Shown piece after piece: positions 1 through 9,422 of a stretch of 64,000 nucleotides of DNA. Position numbers and translations under genes: made by a program. The stretch's first letter is position 1. The number at the start of each line of letters is the position of its first letter. The stretch is from DAIOEK01 sp963708715 (GTDB lineage: Bacteria > Chloroflexota > Anaerolineae > Anaerolineales > Anaerolineaceae): contig CAVPSU010000002.1 in the NCBI GenBank assembly GCA_963708715.1, positions 434,001-498,000 of the forward strand. Reading direction: 5' to 3'. The notes under the pieces were generated by a model, which was not told the DNA's origin, did no database searches, and was given only the letters and a program-made list of their open reading frames with translations.

Positions 1-772
1 TTTCCAATTCAGTGAATACACCATACCCTGGACCAATGAAATCATCATTTACCAGTATTTGATCTGATCTGAAAGTATACGGAAGATTTTGCCGTTCACA
101 TAACTGGTTCGCCAGATCGGCAACTTTAGTTCTTAAAATCAAAGCCGGTTCATCCACACTGATTCCGAGGATCTTCCCCAAGAAACCAGTCATTTCAGCA
201 CCGACGACCATCCCTGCCTGAGTTCCGCCTGATGAACTGGCAAAAACGATCCAATCTGGTTTGATATCCTGTTCCGCCAATTCCTGCATCGCAATAGCAT
301 ATGCCGCAGCTCCAACCGGACTGGATCCACCGTATGGTATCAGAAATGGACGCTTTCCATCCGCCCAGGCTTGATCAAATACCTGTTTTAGTTTCACATC
401 CCGGGTTTCCCGATCCGTCCAGATAATTTCTGCCCCGAAGAGTTGATCCAGTGCGTAATTTCCCGATGAATTAACCGGTTTGGCGCCAGCCAATACCAGG
501 ATGCAAGCAAGACCGTATTTTGCCGCAACGGCAGCAGTCTGCCTGCAATGGTTGGATTGTACTGCTCCTGTGGTAATCAAGGTTTTCGCGCCATTGGCTT
601 GAGCTTCAGCAAGAAGCAGCTCGAGTTTCCGGATCTTATTTCCACCGAAACCTACCCCGGTCAAATCGTCCCGTTTTACGAATATGGATGGACCTCTAAG
701 GTAGGTGGATAATCCTGTTAATGATTCGATGGGTGTGGGAAGGTGGGCGATCCGAACACGGGGAATATTCAT
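1..772 (-). CDS. D-cysteine desulfhydrase / ACC deaminase family PLP enzyme (3' end cut by window edge)
   Basis: The visible 257 residues form the N-terminal part of a fold-type II PLP enzyme. The PLP lysine is K46 in the segment GGNKIRKLE, and the substrate-loop motif SNH is at residues 73-75; both are typical of the D-cysteine desulfhydrase / 1-aminocyclopropane-1-carboxylate deaminase family. Such enzymes break a small amino acid to a 2-oxo acid plus ammonia (and sulfide for D-cysteine). The ATG overlaps the stop of the upstream FemAB-like gene as ATGA, so it is the last visible gene of the exopolysaccharide operon. Substrate cannot be told from sequence alone. The C-terminus lies outside the window. 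Confidence 0.85.
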   Translation of the reverse strand, partial: MNIPRVRIAHLPTPIESLTGLSTYLRGPSIFVKRDDLTGVGFGGNKIRKLELLLAEAQANGAKTLITTGAVQSNHCRQTAAVAAKYGLACILVLAGAKPVNSSGNYALDQLFGAEIIWTDRETRDVKLKQVFDQAWADGKRPFLIPYGGSSPVGAAAYAIAMQELAEQDIKPDWIVFASSSGGTQAGMVVGAEMTGFLGKILGISVDEPALILRTKVADLANQLCERQNLPYTFRSDQILVNDDFIGPGYGVFTELE

Positions 773-1884
773 AAGGCTGCCTCTTTTTTTACCCTTCTCC
801 TGGCAAATATCCTCATCAGATCGAGGATAGGTGGGAGAACTTTTGTATAGAATTGATACCATGCCGGTCGTGCGGGAAAATCCCACGCACCGAGACCGTA
901 AACCAATTTGCCACTGAATCCCTCTTTAAATCGATATACCCCAAACATCGGATCAGCTTCATCCATCCGATCCGGAGCACCCCAAAAATCGTAAACTTCG
1001 CAACCGATGGATTTTGCATATTGGATCGCCTGCCATTGCAGAAGGTGATTTGGCATCCATTCCCGATGTTTATCCATCGACATGCCATAAAAGTAATAGG
1101 CGCGTTTGGCAAAATGAAACAGGATTATGGCGGCGAGTGGTTCACCTTCCGCTTCGGCAATTAAAGGGGTTGCCATCCCATCTCGCATTAATTGTTCCCA
1201 GACTTTTAGATAGTATTCCCTGGTTCGTATAACGAATCCATCCCGGTTAGAAGTCTCTGCATACATCTGGTATAAGCCGGGAAGATCGATTTCCCCGCCA
1301 ACACGAATACTGACACCTTTGCGCGCAGCCAGGCGTATATTGTATCGGGTTTTTTGTTTCATCCGTTGCAACAATTCGTCTGTTGACTCAGTTAGATCGA
1401 TAAGGATTGTATTACGAAATTGAAGTTGATCCTGAGAAAAGATCCACTGCCTGGATGATAAATATTCCTTTAACGATCTTCCACTCGGACTGGTTTTCCT
1501 CTCCTCATGCTGTTCGATGGTCAAATCTGGATCGATTTTCAAAAAGATAGCGCCTTCCGCTTTGGCAAATTGTTCAAGTTCAATAATGACCTGGTTAACC
1601 AAATCCAAATTTGACCAATCCATGATTGGCCCCCGCGGTGCATATAATAGGGTAGCCTTCGAAAAATGATCGATGATTGGAACCTTTTTCTGATGGATAC
1701 AAACGGCTGCTCCGATCTGCCCTTGTAGATCTTCCCATACAAGATACCGTGGAATCCATTGGTTACTGCGTTTCAGATCAGCCCATTGCCCGCTCTGCAA
1801 GATGTGGGCATTCGGGAGGTTCGAAAGAATCCCATTCCAATCTGCATTGGTGGGTGAGGATAGTTCCTTGATCAGGAAGGTCAT
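769..1884 (-). CDS. FemAB-like aminoacyl transferase (GNAT fold), copy 2
   Basis: This 371-residue protein belongs to the FemA/FemB/FemX family, cytosolic enzymes that use aminoacyl-tRNA to add amino acids to peptidoglycan precursors or, in exopolysaccharide loci, probably to other glycans. Family hallmarks are a conserved basic segment starting RMKQKTRYNIRLA near the middle and, in the second half, an aromatic strand (YYFYGMS) followed by a Trp/Gln-rich helix. It follows another FemAB-like gene with a 4-base overlap and shares its motifs, so the two are probably an old duplication. Genomic context points to a role in surface-polymer modification rather than core cell-wall crosslinking; that is inference. 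Confidence 0.85.
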   Translation of the reverse strand: MTFLIKELSSPTNADWNGILSNLPNAHILQSGQWADLKRSNQWIPRYLVWEDLQGQIGAAVCIHQKKVPIIDHFSKATLLYAPRGPIMDWSNLDLVNQVIIELEQFAKAEGAIFLKIDPDLTIEQHEERKTSPSGRSLKEYLSSRQWIFSQDQLQFRNTILIDLTESTDELLQRMKQKTRYNIRLAARKGVSIRVGGEIDLPGLYQMYAETSNRDGFVIRTREYYLKVWEQLMRDGMATPLIAEAEGEPLAAIILFHFAKRAYYFYGMSMDKHREWMPNHLLQWQAIQYAKSIGCEVYDFWGAPDRMDEADPMFGVYRFKEGFSGKLVYGLGAWDFPARPAWYQFYTKVLPPILDLMRIFARRRVKKEAAL

Positions 1885-2885
1885 TCCATCGCCCCGTCTC
1901 GAGCTCTCATATTCATTATTAATCGAAAAAGAGAATACATCGGTTGAGAATAAACCCTATCCATGGCGGCCACCGCTCGTTTGATCTCTCCGCCAAAACC
2001 GCGTTTGAACCGGTAAACTCCCCAGAGACCGTCAGATCGATGGGTAAATTGTTCCTCCAGATCTTTTTCCGGGCTATCTGGGATTCCCCATAGATCATAT
2101 GTACTACACCCATGTTCCATTGCCCATTGAATAGCCCTCCATTGCACCAGGTAGGCTGGCATTCGATTCCGTTCCTCATTGGAAGAAGCTCCATAGAAAT
2201 ACCAGGCTCGCCTGCCATGACGAAAGACCATAACCGCCGCGAGAGGTTTGCCCTGGTATTGGGCGCAAAATAATTCGCACTCTTCGGTCGCGGAAAATTG
2301 TTCAAAAGCCAATTGATAGTAGCGGCTCTGGTGAACTCCAAATCGATCTCGCTCAGAAGTTGTTTGCATCATCTGACCAAATAGGTGGAAATCGCGCCAG
2401 GATACTATTTTTATTTCCTTTTTCTCTGCCAGGTTGATGTTGTAACGGGTCTTTTGTTTCATTCGGGAAAGAACCAATTCTTCTCCTCCGCTCAGATCCA
2501 TCACTATGGTCTGAATCGGTTGGATCGATTCCGAAGAAGTAAACCCCTTAAGCAGCGGCGAAGATGGTTTGCTCACTTCACCGTTCCATTGATCCATTTC
2601 GACTTTTAGAAATATAGCTCTAGTAGATCGGCAAACCTGGTCAACTTCCTGCCAAAAGGCAAGGTCAGGTTCACCGACGGGTCCCTTTGGGAGATAAGCG
2701 ATGGTCAAACCGAATGGTAATTTTCGGAATAAGAGCTGGGCACCGGCAAATTTATTACCTATGCGCAAGGCTTTCCAACCAAACTGCCCTTTTAAATCCC
2801 CCCATGCTCCCATTTGCAAGAGATGGGCATCCGGAAAAGCTTGTAGATATTCATCCCATTCCGCTCTGGTTAGAAGCATCTTCAA
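1881..2885 (-). CDS. FemAB-like aminoacyl transferase (GNAT fold), copy 1
   Basis: This 334-residue FemAB-family protein is parallel to its downstream neighbour. It has the same basic motif (RMKQKTRYNINLA), the RAWYFYGASS strand and the YLVQWRAIQWAMEHGC helix, and a C-terminal part matching the peptidoglycan-bridge transferase fold. It overlaps the CapD-like gene upstream and the second FemAB-like gene downstream by 4 bases each, which suggests translational coupling. It may act with its paralogue, as FemA and FemB do in staphylococci, or on a different acceptor. The aminoacyl-tRNA used cannot be predicted. Confidence 0.85.
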   Translation of the reverse strand: MKMLLTRAEWDEYLQAFPDAHLLQMGAWGDLKGQFGWKALRIGNKFAGAQLLFRKLPFGLTIAYLPKGPVGEPDLAFWQEVDQVCRSTRAIFLKVEMDQWNGEVSKPSSPLLKGFTSSESIQPIQTIVMDLSGGEELVLSRMKQKTRYNINLAEKKEIKIVSWRDFHLFGQMMQTTSERDRFGVHQSRYYQLAFEQFSATEECELFCAQYQGKPLAAVMVFRHGRRAWYFYGASSNEERNRMPAYLVQWRAIQWAMEHGCSTYDLWGIPDSPEKDLEEQFTHRSDGLWGVYRFKRGFGGEIKRAVAAMDRVYSQPMYSLFRLIMNMRARDGAME

Positions 2886-4774
2886 TCAACTGCAGTAATT
2901 TCTGGTGGAGGAGTGCTGCGAACCGATGACCCGGGAATTAATTCATCCATCAGCGAAACCACCGAAGTGGTATCACCTTCCTGAGACAGCCGAATCATCT
3001 CATCCACGCTTTGCTGGAGTGGTTCTCCGTTGAGATTATCCTGGGATTCCAGACGGTAGATGTCAGGATGCTTGGTTCTGACAAAGGTATGCCCTTCATC
3101 CCAGAGATCTTCCGCCAATTTTTCACCCGGTCTGATCCCGGTAAATACGATCTCAATATCTTTCCCGGGTTGCAAACCCGAAAGACGGATCAAATCTTCC
3201 GCAAGGTCCAGGATTCGGACCTGTTGCCCCATATTCAGGACGAAAACCTCGGCACTTTCGCCCATAGCCGAAGCCTGGAGGACCAGATGGACTGCCTCGG
3301 GGATTGTCATAAAGTACCGCTTCATCTCAGGGTGGGTAACCGTGACGGGTCCGCCCCGTGCGATCTGGCGCTTGAATAGCGGCACAACACTTCCTCTACT
3401 TCCCAAAACATTCCCAAACCGGACAACACTGAAGGCTTTCCCCGTTCTTCGGGCAGTATCCAGGACGATCATCTCTGCCATCCGCTTCGTGGCGCCCATC
3501 ACATTGACAGGGCGAATTGCTTTATCAGTGGATATCATCACCAATCGTTTGACATCCGTTGCATTACATACATTGACCACGTTTTGCGTGCCAAGAATGT
3601 TATTGGTGACCGCTTCATTTACATTGACTTCCATCAAAGGCACATGTTTGTGCGCTGCAGCGTGGAAGACAATTTCCGGTCTCAAAGTGATGAATACATC
3701 CATCATTCTCGGGTAATCACGTATGTCAGCAATCACCGGGCGGATCGGGAGAGATGGATAATCTTCCCGCAGTTCGATCAGCGCTTCAAAAATTGAATTC
3801 TCACCATGTCCCAATAAGATCAATGACGCAGGACCCCACCGGGCGATTTGGCGACACAATTCGCTGCCGATAGATCCACCTGCCCCGGTCACCAGGACGG
3901 TTTTTCCACTTATGGCAGCACCGACCAGTTCGTCATTGATCCGGGTTAGATCTCTTCGGAGAAGATCGGTAATATCCACATCGCGTAGTCGGTTGACACT
4001 GACCCGTCCACCGATCAGTTCATAGATTCCAGGCATTGTCCGAAATGGGACACCCTTCAAGCGACACACATCTGCGACGAGACGGACAACCCGTCCAGGG
4101 GCGGATGGTATCGCGATAATGACTTCATCTACCTGGCGATTATCCAGGGTCTTCGCGAGATCATTCAGTGATCCTACAACGGGCACTCCGTAAATCTGGT
4201 TATTTTGCTTTTCCTTAGCATCGTCTAAATAACCAATCGGGACCAAGTTAATTTGTGGATTTTTCTGCATTTCGCGAACAACCAAAGCACCCGCATCCCC
4301 CGCACCAACGATCAACACCCGTTTTGCTGACGAAACCAATTGGGATAAATTGGAGCTGCCTTTATTTTCAGCCAACAAACGGAATATAAAACGCAATCCA
4401 CCCACCGCGAGAATGGATGCCAGCCAGTCTATGGCCAATACTGACCGCGGAAATCCTCGAAACAACCCCAGGCTGAACAAGCTGATCATCGTTATGGAGA
4501 CAATAATGGATGCCGACGTAACTGCTGCCACGATCAGCTTTAATTCTTGAACGCTTGCATATATCCAAATTCGGCGATACAGGCCAAATTCGAAATAGAT
4601 GAGTGGTTTGATAACCAAAGATATGCCTACCATCCACAATACTGATGGCATGTAGAATGGAAAAATACGGGTTAATTCCAATCGCATAGCATAGCTGCCC
4701 ATGACGACTGCAATGATCAAGATTAGATCGCCCAGGAGTACGAAACGGTTGCGAATATTCGGTTTGGTCTTCAA
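2882..4774 (-). CDS. CapD/WbpM-type nucleotide-sugar 4,6-dehydratase, membrane bound
   Basis: The 630-residue protein has four N-terminal hydrophobic segments (about residues 10-130). A first Rossmann-type domain follows with GAGDAG at 157-162, then a catalytic extended-SDR domain with GAGGSIG at 297-303. The catalytic region reads STDKA (415-419) and MGATK (426-430). Met replaces the usual SDR Tyr, which is the known hallmark of the WbpM/FlaA1/PglF group. These enzymes convert UDP-GlcNAc to a 4-keto-6-deoxy sugar, the first step to bacillosamine, QuiNAc or FucNAc type residues. Length fits the long membrane form. It overlaps both neighbours by 4 bases inside the exopolysaccharide operon. Confidence 0.9.
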   Translation of the reverse strand: MKTKPNIRNRFVLLGDLILIIAVVMGSYAMRLELTRIFPFYMPSVLWMVGISLVIKPLIYFEFGLYRRIWIYASVQELKLIVAAVTSASIIVSITMISLFSLGLFRGFPRSVLAIDWLASILAVGGLRFIFRLLAENKGSSNLSQLVSSAKRVLIVGAGDAGALVVREMQKNPQINLVPIGYLDDAKEKQNNQIYGVPVVGSLNDLAKTLDNRQVDEVIIAIPSAPGRVVRLVADVCRLKGVPFRTMPGIYELIGGRVSVNRLRDVDITDLLRRDLTRINDELVGAAISGKTVLVTGAGGSIGSELCRQIARWGPASLILLGHGENSIFEALIELREDYPSLPIRPVIADIRDYPRMMDVFITLRPEIVFHAAAHKHVPLMEVNVNEAVTNNILGTQNVVNVCNATDVKRLVMISTDKAIRPVNVMGATKRMAEMIVLDTARRTGKAFSVVRFGNVLGSRGSVVPLFKRQIARGGPVTVTHPEMKRYFMTIPEAVHLVLQASAMGESAEVFVLNMGQQVRILDLAEDLIRLSGLQPGKDIEIVFTGIRPGEKLAEDLWDEGHTFVRTKHPDIYRLESQDNLNGEPLQQSVDEMIRLSQEGDTTSVVSLMDELIPGSSVRSTPPPEITAVD

Positions 4775-5700
4775 TTTCGCATCCAGTCTATAGTCTTCGA
4801 AAGACCGGTATATAAGTTTTGCTTTACAGAAAAGGAGAGCAATTTCTTTGCCAAGCTCGGATCTCCGTATGATTGATAAATATCTCCAGTTCGAGGAGTT
4901 GTATAGGTAGGCTCCTTAGTATCCTGGATGATCTGCCTGAGCATGTGAACCAGATCATTGATCGAGACAGGAAATCCGCTACAAATATTGATTGTAGTGC
5001 CATCGGCAGTCGGACTATTTGCCGCGGCTATATTTGCCCGGGCAATATCACTTACGTATACAAAATCCCGGGTCTGCATTCCATCGCCGTGGACGGTCAG
5101 AGTCTCTCTTGATAAGAGTTTTTGGATAAACGTTGGAATGGCAGCCGCGTAGGGAGAATCTGGATGCTGGCGAGGACCGTACACATTAAAATAACGCAAA
5201 CTGATTACCGGAAGGTGAAATGAACGGGTGTAAAGACCGCCAAGAATTTCATCCACTTGTTTGGATACTCCATAAGGAGAAAGAGGATTCAAGGTTGCGC
5301 TTTCCGGTATTGGCAAAACGGTTTGATCGCCATAGACCGCGGCACTGGAAGAGAGTATTACTTTCCCTACGCCGGCTTTCGCGGCCTCCTGCAACACAAT
5401 ATTTGTTCCTGCAATATTGATATCCAGACAGGCTGCTGGATTTTGCATTGAATCAGCTACGGAAATATGAGCTGCCAAGTGGTAGATCACATCCAATCCG
5501 CCCGCCAGCGCTTGTTGAACATCCGATGTATTTCGAATATCTCCCTGGACCAATTCATATGATCCCTGGACACTTTTTAAATTGTGAAGGGTTCCGGTGG
5601 ATAAATTATCAAGAATTCGGACCGAATCGCCCTGATCAATTAATGCTTCGACCAGGTGAGATCCGATGAAACCGGCGCCTCCGGTTATAAGCACTTTCAT
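4771..5700 (-). CDS. NAD-dependent nucleotide-sugar epimerase/dehydratase (extended SDR)
   Basis: This 309-residue extended SDR starts with the NAD-binding motif GGAGFIGSH. It carries SSSAAVYG and the catalytic Tyr/Lys pair in SPYGVSKQ, and an RYFNVYGPRQ substrate-binding segment typical of UDP-glucose/GlcNAc 4-epimerases. It should act on a nucleotide sugar in the cytosol to supply the glycan assembled by this operon. Its ATG follows immediately after the stop of the sugar-transferase gene, and its 3' end overlaps the CapD-like gene by 4 bases. Epimerase and decarboxylase functions cannot be separated with confidence. Confidence 0.88.
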   Translation of the reverse strand: MKVLITGGAGFIGSHLVEALIDQGDSVRILDNLSTGTLHNLKSVQGSYELVQGDIRNTSDVQQALAGGLDVIYHLAAHISVADSMQNPAACLDINIAGTNIVLQEAAKAGVGKVILSSSAAVYGDQTVLPIPESATLNPLSPYGVSKQVDEILGGLYTRSFHLPVISLRYFNVYGPRQHPDSPYAAAIPTFIQKLLSRETLTVHGDGMQTRDFVYVSDIARANIAAANSPTADGTTINICSGFPVSINDLVHMLRQIIQDTKEPTYTTPRTGDIYQSYGDPSLAKKLLSFSVKQNLYTGLSKTIDWMRN

Positions 5701-7122
5701 TTATAGACCTCGAAGTCCAATAGCCGATCCCATGGTGCGTAAGAGTATGACAATATCCAATAATATATTCCGGCGGCGGATGTAATACAGATCATATTCC
5801 AATTTTGTGGCAGTGTCTTCGACAGTTCCCGCATACCCGAAATTGATCTGTGCCCATCCACTTATGCCGGGTTTGACTAGCAGCCTCGCCCGGTAAAATG
5901 GTATGCTTTTCTGGAGTTCCTGAACCATACCTGGTCGTTCAGGTCGCGGACCAACCAAACTCATCTGACCCAATAACACATTGATGAATTGTGGGATCTC
6001 ATCCAGATGACTCTTCCGAAGGAAACGTCCGATCCGGGTCACCCTGGAATCATGTTCCTGCGCGAACCTGGGTTTTCCGTCTTTTTCTGACTCTACCACC
6101 ATCGTCCGGAATTTAATAATATTGTATATCTGACCACCTTTGCCCAAGCGTTGCTGGCGGTAAAAGATCGGAGGACCATTATCAATCAGAATTCCAAGCG
6201 AGACAAATGGGAAGATAACAATCAGAATGCCGACCCCAATAATGCCACCCAGTAGATCCAGAAATCGCTTCGCTAATTCATAAAATCCATTAATTCTTGC
6301 CTGCTCACCAAATGCGCGCAGTACCCAGTCTGATTCCAAATGGAAAATGGGCACTCGATTAAAAAGTTCCTCGTAGATCACCGGCATGGTAGTTACAACC
6401 ACACCACGTTCCTGCGCATCGAGGATGGATTGAAACATGGATCCGTTCATCTCACCAGATATGGCAATGATAATATCTGAGATCCTCATATCATCAATGA
6501 CAGGAAGGATGCATTCATTCCCACCCAATACTCGATATCCCAAGATCTCCGAATCGATCTTATCCCGATCATCATCGACCCATCCGACAATCTCAAAGGG
6601 CGGGGGATTCAATTTCTTGATCATGTTTACTAAGGTCAATCCGGATGCGCCAGCTCCTATGATTAACACTCTGCGGATGAATGGCTGAGCAGTAAAGATC
6701 CGGATATATAGCAAGCGCCAAATCAATGTCAGGACAATCGCCGCCGAAATAAATGCCGCTATCCCTCTCCTTGGTAAGGATTTGGGGGTCGAGGTAAAGT
6801 AGATTATCAGGTAAAGAGCCAGACAAATGACTGCGGCGAGGAAAACTCCTCGCATGGTGTCTTTCCATCTTGATGCACGATGCACATCATATATTTCTAC
6901 CAATAAAATCGACCAAAAAATGGGGAGGAGAAAAAACCAAAAATCAGGCCGGGTTCGTAAGAATTTCCAGGAAAACTGAAGCCATTCATCACCCGTCGAC
7001 CAGAAGTAGAGTGCTGCGAATAACGCCAATATCCCGGCCAGAAGATCGCCGAGAATTAAAAGTGTTACGCGTTCGTTAGGTCGAAGACCCCAGAGGGTTG
7101 TGTGTGTTGTTTTTGCTTTCAT
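5701..7122 (-). CDS. polyprenyl-phosphate sugar-1-phosphate transferase (WcaJ/WbaP-like initiating enzyme)
   Basis: This 473-residue membrane protein starts exopolysaccharide assembly by moving a sugar-1-phosphate onto undecaprenyl phosphate. The N-terminal half has about five hydrophobic segments and a CoA-binding-like Rossmann domain (GAGASGL). The C-terminal half is the bacterial sugar transferase domain: KRFLDLLGG, a long hairpin helix, FYRQQRLGKGG, IIKFRTM, and a catalytic/Arg-rich stretch ending in VGPRPERPG. Domain order and length match the exopolysaccharide glycosylphosphotransferase family. It lies 19 bases after the GT2 gene. Confidence 0.92.
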   Translation of the reverse strand: MKAKTTHTTLWGLRPNERVTLLILGDLLAGILALFAALYFWSTGDEWLQFSWKFLRTRPDFWFFLLPIFWSILLVEIYDVHRASRWKDTMRGVFLAAVICLALYLIIYFTSTPKSLPRRGIAAFISAAIVLTLIWRLLYIRIFTAQPFIRRVLIIGAGASGLTLVNMIKKLNPPPFEIVGWVDDDRDKIDSEILGYRVLGGNECILPVIDDMRISDIIIAISGEMNGSMFQSILDAQERGVVVTTMPVIYEELFNRVPIFHLESDWVLRAFGEQARINGFYELAKRFLDLLGGIIGVGILIVIFPFVSLGILIDNGPPIFYRQQRLGKGGQIYNIIKFRTMVVESEKDGKPRFAQEHDSRVTRIGRFLRKSHLDEIPQFINVLLGQMSLVGPRPERPGMVQELQKSIPFYRARLLVKPGISGWAQINFGYAGTVEDTATKLEYDLYYIRRRNILLDIVILLRTMGSAIGLRGL

Positions 7123-7141
7123 CCAGGCTCTGTTGTCGGTA

Positions 7142-8137
7142 TCAGTGGATTCGTTTTGGATTTACAAGATTATAGAGGAATCCACCACCCCAGCAGAAAT
7201 GCATTACCGTAACAGCCAGAGGTATACCCATTATAAATGCCCCGTTCTTTTTTTGTAAGGCAATCCCGATGGAGGTAAGGAATAGTATACCAAAGTAAAC
7301 TGCCAGTATGCCCAGCAGCATGTATCCAACCAGACTGGAAAACGGTGCAATAAGTAAAAGTAGCAAGAGTCCAAGTACAAATAATGGCGGAAGCGCTTGC
7401 CGTAAGCGTATCGTCTCTGGATATTTACGCAACATCTGTGCTTTCCAATATCCATACCTCCAATATTGCCGCGCTAAAGCAGACAAGCTTGACCGCGCAA
7501 AATAAGTGCTTTGAATTGCAGGATCAAGCAGAATTTTTCCACCCGATTGCCTGATGCGAACATTCAGTTCATAATCTTCATTCGTTAATAATGTTTCGTC
7601 GTAGTAACCAATATTTTCAATCAATTCGCGGCGGTAAGCTCCAAACGGAACCGTATCAACATAAGCAATTTCAGTAGCATATCGATAACCCGCATCTCCT
7701 ACACCCAGCGGATGGGAACCCGCGGCCGCGATGGATTTTGCAATCCAACTGGAATTACCTGGCTGTACATTCCATACACCCCCGATATTTTGTCCAAGAT
7801 TGTCCTGCAATGCCTGGATGCACCTGGCCACATAATCTCGATGGGGGATCGAATGAGCATCCAATCGGATGATAAATTCCCCCGAAGCTGATTTGATCGC
7901 TGTGTTGAGCCCGGAGGATATTGTGCGCAGGTCATTGTCAACGACATTTATTAAGAGATCTGGATGTTCCTGCTGATACTTCGAAATGACGGCTCTCGTG
8001 CCATCTTCTGAGAATCCATCCGCTATGATCACTTCAAGCTCTTCGATTGGGTATTGTTGGAGCCGAATCCCATCCAAGAGTTGAGTTATTGTCTTTTCTT
8101 CGTTATAACAAGGAACGACGATGCTAACTTTTTTCAT
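7142..8137 (-). CDS. glycosyltransferase family 2 (ExoA-like, membrane anchored)
   Basis: This 331-residue GT-A fold transferase opens with VSIVVPCYNEEKTI. It has an IRLDAH acidic metal-binding motif near residue 95, a TNEDYELNVRIRQSGG acceptor-site motif near 185, and about three C-terminal membrane segments. The arrangement matches succinoglycan-type ExoA enzymes that extend a lipid-linked sugar at the inner membrane face. It is the first gene of the minus-strand polysaccharide operon. A 130-base gap with a hairpin separates it from RidA, so a promoter probably lies in that gap, although I found no clear consensus there. Confidence 0.88.
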   Translation of the reverse strand: MKKVSIVVPCYNEEKTITQLLDGIRLQQYPIEELEVIIADGFSEDGTRAVISKYQQEHPDLLINVVDNDLRTISSGLNTAIKSASGEFIIRLDAHSIPHRDYVARCIQALQDNLGQNIGGVWNVQPGNSSWIAKSIAAAGSHPLGVGDAGYRYATEIAYVDTVPFGAYRRELIENIGYYDETLLTNEDYELNVRIRQSGGKILLDPAIQSTYFARSSLSALARQYWRYGYWKAQMLRKYPETIRLRQALPPLFVLGLLLLLLIAPFSSLVGYMLLGILAVYFGILFLTSIGIALQKKNGAFIMGIPLAVTVMHFCWGGGFLYNLVNPKRIH

Positions 8138-8219
8138 TTGACCTGCAGTGATTTCGCAAATCTATCCGTTTGGATATGCAATTGAATTTTACCATTACGT
8201 TCCCTTACCCAAGGAACAT

Positions 8220-8250
8220 GCGAAGAGCCAGCTTAATGCCGGCTCTTCGC
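8220..8250. terminator. perfect 10-bp inverted repeat between RidA and the polysaccharide operon
   Basis: GCGAAGAGCC and its exact complement flank an 11-base loop. A short T run (TTTT) follows on the plus strand. No clear T run follows on the minus strand, where the RidA transcript would end, so it could be a weak terminator or a transcript-end stabiliser. Confidence 0.5.
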
Positions 8251-8267
8251 AGGTTTTATCTTCCTAT

Positions 8268-8672
8268 TTATTCAGCAGGGAATTGACGTATCAAGGCTAC
8301 AGCTTCAATTTCCACAGCGGCTCCCATTGGTAAAGCAGCGACTTGGACCGTTGAGCGAGCTGGTGGCACATCTTTGAAATATTCCGCATAGATGGTATTC
8401 ATTAGCGAAAAATCATTGATATCACGAAGGAATACTGTGGTCTTCAATACACTTTCTATACCACAACCCGCACTTTTGAGGATCCCAGTCAGATTTTCCA
8501 AAGCCTGTCTCGTTTCTGCCTCAACACCGCCATCTGCGAGCTTTCCTGTTGTTGGATCCAAACCCAGTTGGCCGGAAGTATAAAGAAAATTTCCAAACTG
8601 GATTGCCTGTGAATAAGGTCCGATTGCTTTGGGTGCCTTTTCAGTCGAGATAGACCGCTTTTCTATTCGCAT
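8268..8672 (-). CDS. ridA: RidA/YjgF family enamine/imine deaminase
   Basis: This 134-residue protein spans the whole family. R106 (in PPARSTVQV) and E121 (in AVEIEAVA) match the catalytic Arg and Glu of E. coli RidA (R105, E120), and the N-terminal KAIGPYSQAI and YTSGQLG motifs are present. RidA hydrolyses reactive 2-aminoacrylate and related enamines made by PLP enzymes, releasing ammonia. It forms trimers in the cytosol. A good ribosome-binding site (GGAGAG) precedes the ATG. It is followed by a hairpin and preceded by a secreted protein on the same strand. Confidence 0.93.
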   Translation of the reverse strand: MRIEKRSISTEKAPKAIGPYSQAIQFGNFLYTSGQLGLDPTTGKLADGGVEAETRQALENLTGILKSAGCGIESVLKTTVFLRDINDFSLMNTIYAEYFKDVPPARSTVQVAALPMGAAVEIEAVALIRQFPAE

Positions 8673-8689
8673 GATCTCTCCGAACGAGG

Positions 8690-9247
8690 TTATTTGTCCT
8701 TAGCACTATTCTGTTTCATGAACTTTTTGCCTTCACGGAGAATGCGGTGGCATTCATCAATTCGAGCGGAAAGAAGCAGGACAGTTCCCTGCAATCGAGT
8801 GATTGTATATTTGGCCATAGGACGGTTGATAACCTTACCGGTGCTGCTAAAGCCATTATGGTTCTCCAAAAGCAGCTTTCCCTCCAGACGATGTTCTTTG
8901 GCGGCATAATACGCGCTGAAATAATCATAAAAATAGACTCTCATCTCGCCCCAATGTTTGTTACCCCTGTTATAGAGCGTTTTGTAATCATTCAGCAATT
9001 TTTGTAAACCACCTTCAAGCGGTTTTACTTCCTTCTCTTTTCGGTTGTACATTTTTTTCAACCGTAGATATTGACTGGTGAGTACATCTGTTCCACTCGT
9101 GCCAATTTCTTCACCTCCTTGGGGGGGGATCGAAGCGGGTGACGCGACAACGATGGATTGCGGTAAGATCATCCCTGCAACCAGAATCATCATACTGACA
9201 AAAAGTATAAATCGAGTAGATTTCACATGTAATTTTATAGGATCCAT
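8690..9247 (-). CDS. secreted protein of unknown function, signal peptide
   Basis: I do not recognise this 185-residue protein. It has a basic N-terminus, a hydrophobic core at about residues 13-35 and a likely cleavage near VVASPAS, so it is probably exported. The mature part is Lys/Glu/Tyr-rich and likely helical, with no cysteine-rich or catalytic motif that I can name. GAGGAAG precedes the ATG at a good distance. It lies 17 bases upstream of ridA on the same strand. Confidence 0.65.
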   Translation of the reverse strand: MDPIKLHVKSTRFILFVSMMILVAGMILPQSIVVASPASIPPQGGEEIGTSGTDVLTSQYLRLKKMYNRKEKEVKPLEGGLQKLLNDYKTLYNRGNKHWGEMRVYFYDYFSAYYAAKEHRLEGKLLLENHNGFSSTGKVINRPMAKYTITRLQGTVLLLSARIDECHRILREGKKFMKQNSAKDK

Positions 9248-9349
9248 ATTCGCTTCCTCCTTTAAGGCGGAAATGGTTATGCCGGTATTTTATGCAAGAA
9301 ATATTCCATTAAGTCTGATAATACAACGGAATTAGAATGGTTCCATTAA

Positions 9350-9379
9350 AATAACGGAAAGCGCTTGCTTTTCGTTATT
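9350..9379 (-). terminator. hairpin downstream of creatininase-family gene
   Basis: Two 13-base arms (AATAACG-G-AAAGC and GCTTTTCGTTATT) pair with one G-T wobble around a 4-base loop. On the minus strand the stem is followed by TTTAA. It lies 44 bases after the creatininase stop, so it is a plausible intrinsic terminator with a short T tract. Confidence 0.55.
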
Positions 9380-9422
9380 TTCATGGCAGGTTATCCCCCG
9401 GATGGGTGGAAACATGATCAGA

